Shown piece by piece: positions 8,390 to 16,320 of a stretch of 64,000 nt of DNA. The DNA lies in contig NZ_LITT01000011.1 of the NCBI RefSeq assembly GCF_001636845.1, positions 428,586 through 492,585 of the forward strand, read 5' to 3'. The notes below the pieces were generated by a model. The model was not told where the DNA came from, made no database searches, and saw only the letters and a list, made by a program, of their open reading frames with translations. A program made the translations under genes and the position numbers. The DNA is from Clostridium ljungdahlii (GTDB lineage Bacteria; Bacillota; Clostridia; Clostridiales; Clostridiaceae). Each line of letters begins with the position of its first letter. Position 1 is the first letter of the stretch.

Positions 8390-9010
8390 TTGAACAATAA
8401 AAATTATAAATACTTAACTTTTACATTATTTTCAGCAGCAATCTTATGGTACTTAATGTTTGTTATAAAGCCTTTTAACTTTTGGATAGAAATGAGTGTA
8501 TCAATATTAATATTAATATTAATGGCATTCTTTGCTGATAGAGATATATTCCACTTTGGAAAAATAAAACCGAGACATATTTTAATTGGAGTAATCTCTG
8601 CGGTAGCCTTGTATGGAATATTTTATGTAGGAAATATTATATCAGGATATTTGTTTCCATTCAAAGATACTCAAATCTCATCAGTTTATAGTAATAAATC
8701 AAATGCTAATCTAACACTGATAAGCTTATTGCTATTTTTTATAATTGGTCCAGGAGAAGAGCTATACTGGAGAGGGTTTATACAAAATACTTTAGGTAAA
8801 AAGTTAGGAGATACCAAAGGGTATTTAATATCTATTTTATTATATACAGGTGTGCATATTGTTACCGGCAACTTTATGCTAATTATAGCAGCTTTAGTAT
8901 GTGGATTATTCTGGGGGTGGCTTTACAAAAAAGAGAAGAGCCTTATTCCTGTACTTATATCCCATGCCATTTGGGATTTAACAATATTCGTCTTGTTTCC
9001 ACTAATGTAG
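8390..9010 (+). CDS. CPBP-family intramembrane metalloprotease (Abi/CAAX-like)
   Basis: Multi-spanning membrane protein of the CPBP (CAAX protease/bacteriocin-processing) family. The motif EELYWRG gives E123, E124 and R128; H156 (GVHIVTG) and H192 (SHAIWDL) complete the expected metal and active-site set. Length 206 residues. The start is TTG with GAGGGAGG just upstream. It follows menA by about 110 bases with no clear terminator, so co-transcription is likely. Some family members process prenylated or secreted peptides; its role beside a prenyltransferase is open. Confidence 0.8.
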   Translation: MNNKNYKYLTFTLFSAAILWYLMFVIKPFNFWIEMSVSILILILMAFFADRDIFHFGKIKPRHILIGVISAVALYGIFYVGNIISGYLFPFKDTQISSVYSNKSNANLTLISLLLFFIIGPGEELYWRGFIQNTLGKKLGDTKGYLISILLYTGVHIVTGNFMLIIAALVCGLFWGWLYKKEKSLIPVLISHAIWDLTIFVLFPLM

Positions 9011-9067
9011 TATTTTGGTCTTATATAAAATATATACAATAATAAATTTTTATAGATTTTGAATTTC

Positions 9068-9099
9068 TTCATAACTTCTTTATATACACAATATATAGT
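9068..9099 (+). promoter_or_regulatory. Regulon-type promoter of the small Cys/Met protein and menG
   Basis: TTCATA, 5 bases (ACTTC), TTTATA, 9 bases, TATAGT. A third unit (TTTTGA) lies 11 bases upstream at 9057. Confidence 0.75.
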
Positions 9100-9154
9100 T
9101 TAATTAGAATATAATTATTTTCTAAATTTAAAAAAACATTTTGGAGGGATAAGT

Positions 9155-9442
9155 ATGAATTGTCATGAAGATAACAAAGAAAAACAAGGAAAACAAAATC
9201 ATAGTCCATTAAAGCATATGTTGCATATGGTTATCTGCTGTGGATTACCTATAATTATTATAGGATTATTACCAGTAATAACAAGATTTAGTCCTAGTGC
9301 TGGTAATACACTTGGGAAAATAGCACCATTTTTGTGTCCAATAATGATGATTTTTATGATGCCAATGATGATGGGTAGTAATAAAAAAGGAAGTTGCTGC
9401 GATACTAAAAAAACTAATGCTAATAACAAAGATGTAATTTAG
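9155..9442 (+). CDS. Small two-helix membrane protein rich in Cys, His and Met
   Basis: A 95-residue protein with no firm family assignment. A His/Lys-rich N-terminus (with an N-terminal NCHEDN and HMLHMV) leads into a helix beginning ICCGLPIIIIG. A second helix has CPIMMIFMMPMMMG, and the tail has a CC pair (GSCCDTKK). The concentration of Cys, His and Met in and near the membrane suggests metal, perhaps copper, binding; that is inference. RBS GGAGGG. It is first behind its own regulon-type promoter and directly upstream of menG, so it is regulated with quinone synthesis. Confidence 0.7.
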   Translation: MNCHEDNKEKQGKQNHSPLKHMLHMVICCGLPIIIIGLLPVITRFSPSAGNTLGKIAPFLCPIMMIFMMPMMMGSNKKGSCCDTKKTNANNKDVI

Positions 9443-9499
9443 ATTTAAAATAATCTGTAGAATATTTTAAATTCAGTTATGAAAAGAGGTATACTTCAC

Positions 9500-10204
9500 A
9501 TGATGAATAATACTATAGATGTACAAAACATTTTCTCCTCTATTGCAGAAAACTATGATAAGTTGAATTCAATCTTAACTTTTAATATAGATAAAGTGTG
9601 GAGAAAGAAAGCTATAAGAGTGTGTGATCTAAAAGTCGATAGCAAAGTTTTAGATTTATGCTGTGGTACAGGACAGATGATTAATTATGCCTGCAGAAAA
9701 GTAGGGAAAAATACTGAAGTTATAGGACTCGATTTCAATCAAGAAATGATTGATGTTGGATATAAAAGACTTAATCAAAACATAAAGGCTTATAATTTTA
9801 GATTAATAAAAGGTAACGTTTTAGAATTGCCTTTTGAAGATAACAGTTTTCACTGTGTAACAATTGCATTTGGCCTTAGAAATGTTAAGGATAAAAATAG
9901 AGCATTGTCGGAAATGTATAGAGTTTTAAAGCCTGGTGGAAAATTAGTTTGCCTTGAGCTATCTAATCCAGAACTTCCTATTCTCAAAGAGCTTCATTCT
10001 GTATATCTAACTTTTGTTCTACCTACTATTGGATATATAGGCACAAAAAACAAAGGAGCATATGCTTACCTTAAAGATTCTATTAAGAATTTTATGCCGA
10101 AAAAAAAGTTGAAGCTTTTATTTGATGATACTGGTTTTATAAGAACTGGATATATATCTTTAACCAGTGGAATTGCTTCTATTCATTACGGAGTCAAAAA
10201 ATAG
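9500..10204 (+). CDS. menG: Demethylmenaquinone methyltransferase (UbiE/MenG)
   Basis: SAM-dependent C-methyltransferase that converts demethylmenaquinone to menaquinone, the last step of the pathway. SAM motif I is VLDLCCGTGQM. The UbiE signature AFGLRNVKD is present, with LKPGGKLVCLE following. The length of about 234 residues is normal. The ATG at 9500 is preferred because AGAGGT lies just before it; an ATG at 9479 has no ribosome binding site. It stands between the small Cys/Met gene and the polyprenyl synthase gene. A perfect hairpin at 10214-10249 ends the transcript. Confidence 0.9.
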   Translation: MMNNTIDVQNIFSSIAENYDKLNSILTFNIDKVWRKKAIRVCDLKVDSKVLDLCCGTGQMINYACRKVGKNTEVIGLDFNQEMIDVGYKRLNQNIKAYNFRLIKGNVLELPFEDNSFHCVTIAFGLRNVKDKNRALSEMYRVLKPGGKLVCLELSNPELPILKELHSVYLTFVLPTIGYIGTKNKGAYAYLKDSIKNFMPKKKLKLLFDDTGFIRTGYISLTSGIASIHYGVKK

Positions 10205-10213
10205 ATCCTATAG

Positions 10214-10249
10214 AAATATTATATTGGATTTATATCCAATATAATATTT
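10214..10249 (+). terminator. Hairpin after menG
   Basis: Perfect 16-bp inverted repeat (AAATATTATATTGGAT, TTAT loop). No long T run follows, so termination strength is uncertain. Confidence 0.5.
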
Positions 10250-10335
10250 AAAATAAAAACTGGTGTTAACTTAACTCCTAGTCAGCTATCGGTTATATCG
10301 GAGAATTTAAATACAATTGTAGGTTTTTCTAATTT

Positions 10336-10380
10336 AAAACCCGAATTTAGTTATAAAATTCATGACTAAATTCGAGTTTT
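10336..10380. terminator. Second inverted repeat before the hepT promoter
   Basis: AAAACCCGAATTTAGT pairs with ACTAAATTCGAGTTTT with one mismatch; T-rich on both sides. It could insulate the hepT promoter from menG transcription. Confidence 0.5.
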
Positions 10381-10417
10381 AACTTATTTTATAGATTTTT
10401 GGCTTTTAATAAATATC

Positions 10418-10449
10418 TTCATATTTTCTTCACAGCAAATCTCTATAAT
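10418..10449 (+). promoter_or_regulatory. Regulon-type promoter of hepT and the following membrane redox operon
   Basis: TTCATA, 5 bases (TTTTC), TTCACA, 9 bases, TATAAT. Best match among the six. The start codon is about 75 bases downstream. Confidence 0.78.
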
Positions 10450-10523
10450 AACAATTGTAGTCGGGATATAAAAAATCAATTATACATCAACTTACTTAAT
10501 TAGAATATATAGGTGGTGAAAAA

Positions 10524-11348
10524 ATGAGATTCGATGAAATTTCAATTCCAATAATAAAAGAACTCAATCAATTTGAATTAGAATTAAAAAACGTTGCAAC
10601 AGAATTAGATGAGACTATCAAAAAAGATATATTTAGTTACTTTTTTTCAATTCCGGGCAAACGTCTAAGACCTACATTAACATTTTTATCTGCAGGTGCT
10701 ATTAGTAGTGAACTTACACCATCTGCAAAACATAGCTTAATTCAGCTAGCAATAGGTATTGAGCTTATTCACAGTGCCAGTCTAATTCATGATGATATCA
10801 TAGATGGTGACTTACTAAGGCGCGGTCAAAAAACCTTAAATAAAACCTTTGGAAATAAAATAGCAGTGCTTGCTGGTGATGCTTTGTACTCAAGAGCCTT
10901 TACTATTTTCTCAGATACTCTGCCAAGAGAATTTGCGCAGGTAATAGGAAGAGTTACTGAAACAATGTCTATGGCTGAAATATTAAATGCTAACAATACT
11001 TCTCCAGATCGGGAAACTTATTCGAAAATAATTTTAGGAAAAACAGCAGCTTTTATGAGTGCCTGTTGTAGTCTTGGAGGAAGTATAGTCGGAGCAAGTG
11101 AAAAAGAATGCAATATGCTTTCTAAATACGGTGAAAACCTTGGTATGGCATATCAAATACTAGATGATTATATCGATGAAGATCACGCTGCAATGAAAAA
11201 TGTAACTATTGAAGAGGGATTTCAATTTGCATATGTTGCTAAATCTTCTATTGAGAATTTAAAAGACTCAGCGTACAAGCAAAGCTTAATTATATTAGTG
11301 GATTATGTTTTAGATTTTTATAGTCCTAAGGTAGAGAACTCATTATAG
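10524..11348 (+). CDS. hepT: Short trans-polyprenyl diphosphate synthase (HepT-like)
   Basis: Makes the polyprenyl diphosphate side chain for MenA by chain elongation with isopentenyl diphosphate. GKRLRP is at 45-50, the first Asp-rich motif is DDIID (90-94) with downstream RR, KT is at 173-174 and the second Asp-rich motif is DDYID (214-218). It is only 274 residues. After the second motif, where full-length enzymes continue through a conserved Lys and Asp/Arg region, it goes quickly to its end. It may therefore need a partner or have altered chain length. RBS AGGTGG. It leads an operon with DoxX, the FixH/YtkA-like and the NapH-like genes. Confidence 0.82.
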   Translation: MRFDEISIPIIKELNQFELELKNVATELDETIKKDIFSYFFSIPGKRLRPTLTFLSAGAISSELTPSAKHSLIQLAIGIELIHSASLIHDDIIDGDLLRRGQKTLNKTFGNKIAVLAGDALYSRAFTIFSDTLPREFAQVIGRVTETMSMAEILNANNTSPDRETYSKIILGKTAAFMSACCSLGGSIVGASEKECNMLSKYGENLGMAYQILDDYIDEDHAAMKNVTIEEGFQFAYVAKSSIENLKDSAYKQSLIILVDYVLDFYSPKVENSL

Positions 11349-11402
11349 TGACTATTTTCTGTAACTTTGATTTATAACTAAAATATAGGAGTGTGTATAA
11401 AG

Positions 11403-11918
11403 ATGAAATTTTTCCGTGACAAAAGATTTGCTGTTCTTTGGACAGTGCTTAGAATCTGGCTTGGTTATGAATGGATATCCTCAGGTATTGAAAAAGTATC
11501 TAATCCAACTTGGGTAGGAAGTAAAGCTGGAGTAGCAATTACAGGTTTTCTTAAAGGAGCACTAGCTAAGGCTACTGGAGATCATCCCTTAGTACAAGGT
11601 TGGTATGCTAGCTTCGTTCAAAATGTTGCTCTGCCGAATGCAAAAATTTTTAGCTACATGGTAGCTTTTGGTGAAGTATTAGTAGGTATTTCATTGATTC
11701 TTGGTGCTCTAACAATTGTTGGTCTACTTGCTGGGGCATTTATGAATTTAAATTATATGTTAGCTGGTACAACTAGTACAAATCCTAATTTATATACTGT
11801 AGCAATTTTACTTATGGCAGCTGGAACAAATGCTTACCTATTCGGCCTTGATAGATTTATCTTGCCTAAGTTAAAGAAACTTTTCCCCAAGAATTCTAAT
11901 GTAAATATAGTGACGTAA
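11403..11918 (+). CDS. DoxX-family membrane protein
   Basis: Four-helix membrane protein of the DoxX/DoxD group, some of whose members form the quinone-reducing subunit of thiosulfate:quinone oxidoreductase. The sequence has RIWLGYEWISSGIEK near the N-terminus and a run of small-residue helices after residue 80 (FGEVLVGISLILG). The ATG at 11403 is chosen; a GTG at 11391 would overlap the GGAG. It lies 54 bases after hepT, so it is probably co-transcribed. The clustering with quinone genes supports a quinone-linked redox role, but the substrate is unknown. Confidence 0.8.
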   Translation: MKFFRDKRFAVLWTVLRIWLGYEWISSGIEKVSNPTWVGSKAGVAITGFLKGALAKATGDHPLVQGWYASFVQNVALPNAKIFSYMVAFGEVLVGISLILGALTIVGLLAGAFMNLNYMLAGTTSTNPNLYTVAILLMAAGTNAYLFGLDRFILPKLKKLFPKNSNVNIVT

Positions 11919-11982
11919 TTCTTTTTATGTTGCCAATTTTCCAAAGATAAAATACTACACTAAAGTAAAGGAAGGATAAAAA

Positions 11983-12522
11983 ATGAAAAACAAATTAATT
12001 AAAAGACTATCAATTATTTCAGCTCTAGTTCTAACTTTATCTACATCAGTATTAGCTGCCGGCGGTGGAAAAAATATAGAGCAGCAGGTTGATGGTGTTA
12101 AAGCAACTCTCACTTTCACAGAAGATAAGGTAAAAACAGGTGAAAATAAGTTAACATTGAAACTGTATGATGATAAAGATAAACCTATAGTCAATGCTAA
12201 CGTGAACGTATCCGTAGAAATGGATAAAGACAGTATGAGTGATATGAATATGGATAGCTCAAAGTCTGATATTGTTCAATTCAAAAAAGGCTATAAAGAT
12301 GGTGAATATGTTGGTACTGTAAAATTTAGCGATAAAGGCAAATGGAAAGTTAAAACAAACTTTATGGCAAGTAATGGAGAAAAAATGGCTGATTTTAATG
12401 TAGACGTAATAAGTTCTGGACCTAACTGGTTTGTTGTTGGAGGTTTCTTAGTTGTAATTACTTTAATAATAGTGATTGCTGGGATTACAAAGAAAAAGAA
12501 GAAAAAAACTATAAAAGCATAA
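11983..12522 (+). CDS. FixH/YtkA-like exported protein with C-terminal membrane anchor
   Basis: A signal peptide (ALVLTLSTSVLAAGG) is followed by a beta-rich extracytoplasmic domain of the YtkA/FixH type. That domain includes a Met-rich loop (EMDKDSMSDMNMDSS) that could bind copper, and ends in a single membrane helix (about 147-168) with a Lys-rich cytoplasmic tail. FixH/CcoH proteins help copper insertion into cbb3 oxidases. No oxidase gene is in the window. It sits 18 bases before the NapH-like gene, so the two are surely co-expressed. The domain call rests on fold-like pattern and context, so treat the FixH label as provisional. Confidence 0.6.
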   Translation: MKNKLIKRLSIISALVLTLSTSVLAAGGGKNIEQQVDGVKATLTFTEDKVKTGENKLTLKLYDDKDKPIVNANVNVSVEMDKDSMSDMNMDSSKSDIVQFKKGYKDGEYVGTVKFSDKGKWKVKTNFMASNGEKMADFNVDVISSGPNWFVVGGFLVVITLIIVIAGITKKKKKKTIKA

Positions 12523-12540
12523 AAAGTGAGGTAATGTTTT

Positions 12541-13935
12541 ATGTCAGAAAAAAAGAAACCTTTAGTTGATGAAGAAAAAACATCCTCATCAGATGATAGA
12601 AATCTTTTAAATAATAAAAAATTTGCAAGCTTTATTAAAAGCAAGTGGTATCCTGGTATCTTTCAATGGCCAGTAGCAATAGTTTTTGCATTTATCGTAT
12701 ATCAACTACTCTTTGGACCAGCTGAAGCCCATGATAATTTTGGTACTGCGGGTACATGGGTATTATGGTGGCCTATACTGCCAATTATGTTATTCCTATT
12801 AGGCAGATTTTGGTGTGCTATCTGTCCTTTTGGACTTCTTAACGATGTTGTTCAAAAATTTGTTGGAAATAACCATCCAGTTCCTAAGTTTTTAAAAAAA
12901 TATGGAATATGGATTATAGATGCAACGTTTATTGCAATAACTTGGAGTGACCATGTTTTTGGAGTTGTTGAATCACCTAGAGGTTCTGGAACACTATTGT
13001 TACTAATTACCACTGGTGTAGTACTTTCTGGTGCAATATTTGAACGTAGAACTTGGTGTAGATATTTATGCTTTTTAGGTGGATTATCTGGTAACTATAC
13101 TAGAACAGGAATGATGGAACTTAGAGCTACTCCTGAAAAGTGTGCTAAATGTAAGGCCTTAGCTTGTTACAAAGGCAGTGATAAAGCTGCTGGGTGTCCT
13201 ATGTTTGAGTTCCCAAGGGCTATGGAAACCAATGCAGAATGTAATTTTTGTGGAAACTGTGTAAAGAATTGTCCTAATGACTCTATAAGAATATCACAAC
13301 GTGTACCTACTAGAGAGTTGTGGTTTATTCGCAAGCCAAAACTTGAAGAATCCTTCCTTGCTGTTGTAATTATGGGTATTGTATTTGTACAAAATATTAC
13401 CATGGTTGATATATGGAATGGTATCTTAAGTTGGCTTGAACATATAACTGGAACTACAAGCTACTATGTAACCTTTACTATAACATTTATTATAGCAATG
13501 TTAATTCCTATACTAATGTTAACGACAACAGGATTAATTGCTAAAAAATTTAATGGAGATTCTATTAAACAAAACTTTGCTAAATTTGGATATGCCATCA
13601 TCCCACTAGATCTGTCTGCTCATATAGCCCATAACCTTTTCCATCTACTAGCAGAAGGCAAATCAATATTATTTACCTTTATGGGGCTATTTGGCATAGA
13701 AATGCAGGGTTCAACAGCAATTTTAGATACTCCAACAATACAAGTCCTTCAGTATCTTTTAATTGCTCTTGGAACTATAGGTTCAATATATACTGCATAT
13801 AGACTTGCTAAGAGTAATTATGGTAGTAAGAACAATAAGTCCTTAGGAACTTCAATAGTATATAGTGTTTTAATAGTAATACTAGGTATTATAAACATAG
13901 TACTATTCATGCTTCCAATGGCAATGCGTATGTAA
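12541..13935 (+). CDS. NapH/NosR-type membrane 4Fe-4S ferredoxin
   Basis: Polytopic membrane protein with inward Cys motifs typical of NapH/CcoG/NosR-like electron carriers. FWCAICPFGLL (about residue 94) and WCRYLCFLGG (about 175) flank a membrane pair. A soluble segment carries CAKCKALAC...GCPMFEFP and a 4Fe-4S motif CNFCGNCVKNCPND. The C-terminal 190 residues add five or so further helices. Proteins of this group oxidise quinol or pass electrons across the membrane to periplasmic partners. The location directly after the FixH-like gene and DoxX, in a quinone operon, fits. The acceptor is not identified here. Confidence 0.82.
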   Translation: MSEKKKPLVDEEKTSSSDDRNLLNNKKFASFIKSKWYPGIFQWPVAIVFAFIVYQLLFGPAEAHDNFGTAGTWVLWWPILPIMLFLLGRFWCAICPFGLLNDVVQKFVGNNHPVPKFLKKYGIWIIDATFIAITWSDHVFGVVESPRGSGTLLLLITTGVVLSGAIFERRTWCRYLCFLGGLSGNYTRTGMMELRATPEKCAKCKALACYKGSDKAAGCPMFEFPRAMETNAECNFCGNCVKNCPNDSIRISQRVPTRELWFIRKPKLEESFLAVVIMGIVFVQNITMVDIWNGILSWLEHITGTTSYYVTFTITFIIAMLIPILMLTTTGLIAKKFNGDSIKQNFAKFGYAIIPLDLSAHIAHNLFHLLAEGKSILFTFMGLFGIEMQGSTAILDTPTIQVLQYLLIALGTIGSIYTAYRLAKSNYGSKNNKSLGTSIVYSVLIVILGIINIVLFMLPMAMRM

Positions 13936-13973
13936 TTTAATTTATTATAAAATTAGTTGGGAGATGATACATT

Positions 13974-14282
13974 ATGGTAAAAATTGATGACAAGGCTTTG
14001 AATTATGTTCAGGGTGAAAATTTATGCTTTGTAGTATGCGTTAAAAAAACATCAATAAATTGCGATTGTGGAAATTGTAATACTACCGTCAGAACTCTTA
14101 AAATTAAGGTTTTATTTGAAACTGAAGTTTTAGACAAGGAACTATATGATATTTATAAATATCAAGATATCAAGGTATTTGTTTTAAAAGATTTAAAGGT
14201 TGTTGGTGATATAAATGTTTATCAAAAGGCAAAAATACCTTTTATGCAACCTATATTCGGAGTTAAAGGCATCATAGCTTAA
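13974..14282 (+). CDS. Small Cys-motif protein (CC/Se-motif-like)
   Basis: A 102-residue protein, last gene of the quinone/copper operon. A beta strand (NLCFVVCVKK) leads to a Cys-rich loop, NCDCGNC, followed by beta-strand segments. The pattern resembles small HesB-like CC/Se-motif proteins, but recognition is weak. Cys28 or so plus the three loop cysteines could bind metal or sulfur. RBS GGGAGATG lies upstream. A strong terminator follows at 14308. No function is proposed beyond a redox or metal role from context. Confidence 0.6.
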   Translation: MVKIDDKALNYVQGENLCFVVCVKKTSINCDCGNCNTTVRTLKIKVLFETEVLDKELYDIYKYQDIKVFVLKDLKVVGDINVYQKAKIPFMQPIFGVKGIIA

Positions 14283-14307
14283 CAATATTTTACAAAAATC
14301 AACTATT

Positions 14308-14348
14308 AAGTTATCAAGGTAGTAACACTCTTGCTACCTTGATAACTT
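14308..14348. terminator. Terminator of the redox operon
   Basis: Perfect 15-bp stem (AAGTTATCAAGGTAG) with an 11-base loop, between the plus-strand redox operon and the minus-strand pepF gene. Confidence 0.75.
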
Positions 14349-14427
14349 ATTTTCCTAAATATAATTCAAAACTATATATTAACCTCAAACTCCTTAATAC
14401 GTCTATAAAAAGTTCAACCTTTTCACT

Positions 14428-16215
14428 TTACACAGTTTCTAACATATCTAATAATTCATCAAACCTCTTTATAGTATCCTCTAAAGGCTTAGGTGCAGTC
14501 ATATCCACCCCTGCTTTTTTCAATACATTTATTGGATAATCACTGGATCCACTCTTCAAAAATCCCTTATAAGATTCTACGGCCTTTTCTCCATTTTTCA
14601 ATATTGCATTAGCAAAAGAATGTGCTGCTGCATAGCCTGTAGCATACTGATATACATAAAAATCCCAATAGAAATGAGGAATTCTTGACCACTCTATATC
14701 TATTTCCTCATCTACAACCATATCTGGTCCAAAATATTTTACATTTAATTCTCTCCAAATTTTACATAAATCTTCTCCTGTAAGTGGTGTTCCATTTTCT
14801 ATTTTTTCATGAGTTACTTTTTCAAATTCAGCAAACATAACCTGTCTGAATACGGTAGTCCTAATTTGCTCTAATTCTTGATTTATGAGATAAAGCTTTC
14901 TTTTTTCATTCTTTTCGTTGTCAATTAAATAATGTATCAATAAGCTTTCATTAGTAGTGGAAGCCACTTCTGCACAGAAAAGAGAATAATTTGAATATAT
15001 ATAATGTTGATTTTTTCTCGAATAATAGGAATGTATGGAATGACCCATTTCATGTGCTAAAGTAGAAACATCTGTAAGCTTATAGTCATAATTTAGAAGC
15101 ACATAAGGCATAGTATCATAATTCCCTGTGGAATAAGCTCCTCCTCTTTTACCTTTGTTTGGATATACATCTACCCATCTATCCTTTATTCCTTCATCAA
15201 ATATATCTAAATACTCTTCTCCTAAAGGCTTTAATCCTTCTTTTACTATTTTTACTGCTTCATCATATTCCATATGTTCTTCTACAGTGTCTATTAGTGG
15301 AACATATAAATCGTACATATGCATTTTATCAAGTCCTAAAAGTTTCTTTTTAATGCTTACATATCTGTGCAGTGATTTTAAATTGTTATTTATAGTAGCA
15401 ACAGTATTATTATAAACATCTAAAGGAATATCATTAGGTTTTAATGAACATTCCATTGAACTTTTATACTTTCTAGTTTTTGATATAAAAACAAAATTTT
15501 TAATATTTGAGGTAAGGGATGCAGCTAAAGTATTCTTATATTTTTTGTAAGTGTTAAATAAGGCTTTAAAGGCTTCTTTTCTAACAGTTCTCTTTTTAGA
15601 TCTTATAAAAGTTGAATAATTTACATCGGTAAGCTCAACTCTTTTTCCCCTCTCATTCTTTATTTTGGGGAAAGTCATATCTACATTAGATAACATACTG
15701 TACACTTTCTCTGGGGCATTTAGACAATCTGATACTGAAGCTATAATTTCCTCCTGCTCCACACTTAAAACATGAGGCTTCTTTTTCAAAATTCTTTCTA
15801 GTAAAAACTTATACATATTTAATTCGGGAACAGCTCTCATAAATTTATCTATAGTTCCTTCTGGTAAACTCAATATTTCAGGAATAAAAAATGCTTCCAT
15901 GCTTTTTATTTCAGCATTATATGCATATATTTTATCTCTTAAAACTTGAAAAGTAGGATTAGCCGTATCTTCATCATTTTTCATGTGTGCAAAAACAGCT
16001 AGTTTTCCTGCTAATCTTGAAACTTCTTCATCCAGCTTAAAATATTCTAAAAGCTTCTTGCCTTCAGATAATTTACCAGCATATTCACTTAATTTTGGTG
16101 CCATGGATTTTAACTTTTCAAAATCCTTTTTCCAGTTTTCTATATCTTTATATATTTTCTCTACCTTCCATTTATCTTCTTTTAATATTTGATCTCTTCT
16201 TTTTGTTTGTACCAT
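14428..16215 (-). CDS. pepF: Oligoendopeptidase F (M3 family)
   Basis: Cytoplasmic zinc endopeptidase that cleaves short peptides. The zinc site HEMGH lies in STLAHEMGHSIHSYYS, with the third ligand Glu further on (FCAEVASTTNE). The length of 595 residues is standard, and the N-terminal alpha-helical domain is typical. The ATG is preceded by AAAGGAG. It stands alone on the minus strand, facing the redox operon across the terminator at 14308. Nothing ties it to the neighbouring redox genes. Confidence 0.95.
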   Translation of the reverse strand: MVQTKRRDQILKEDKWKVEKIYKDIENWKKDFEKLKSMAPKLSEYAGKLSEGKKLLEYFKLDEEVSRLAGKLAVFAHMKNDEDTANPTFQVLRDKIYAYNAEIKSMEAFFIPEILSLPEGTIDKFMRAVPELNMYKFLLERILKKKPHVLSVEQEEIIASVSDCLNAPEKVYSMLSNVDMTFPKIKNERGKRVELTDVNYSTFIRSKKRTVRKEAFKALFNTYKKYKNTLAASLTSNIKNFVFISKTRKYKSSMECSLKPNDIPLDVYNNTVATINNNLKSLHRYVSIKKKLLGLDKMHMYDLYVPLIDTVEEHMEYDEAVKIVKEGLKPLGEEYLDIFDEGIKDRWVDVYPNKGKRGGAYSTGNYDTMPYVLLNYDYKLTDVSTLAHEMGHSIHSYYSRKNQHYIYSNYSLFCAEVASTTNESLLIHYLIDNEKNEKRKLYLINQELEQIRTTVFRQVMFAEFEKVTHEKIENGTPLTGEDLCKIWRELNVKYFGPDMVVDEEIDIEWSRIPHFYWDFYVYQYATGYAAAHSFANAILKNGEKAVESYKGFLKSGSSDYPINVLKKAGVDMTAPKPLEDTIKRFDELLDMLETV

Positions 16216-16320
16216 ATAACATTCTGCTCCTTTTCTATAATTATAGTATTTAGGAAATTTTGCAATTAATTTTCCTACATTTTACTTTAATTATAAATAT
16301 TTTCACTCCATATTACTACA

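Noticed and set aside
10256..10369. Open stretch reading TGVNLTPSQLSVISENL in frame to a stop
   Set aside because: No start codon or ribosome binding site, and its end overlaps an inverted repeat; may be a relic but unsupported.
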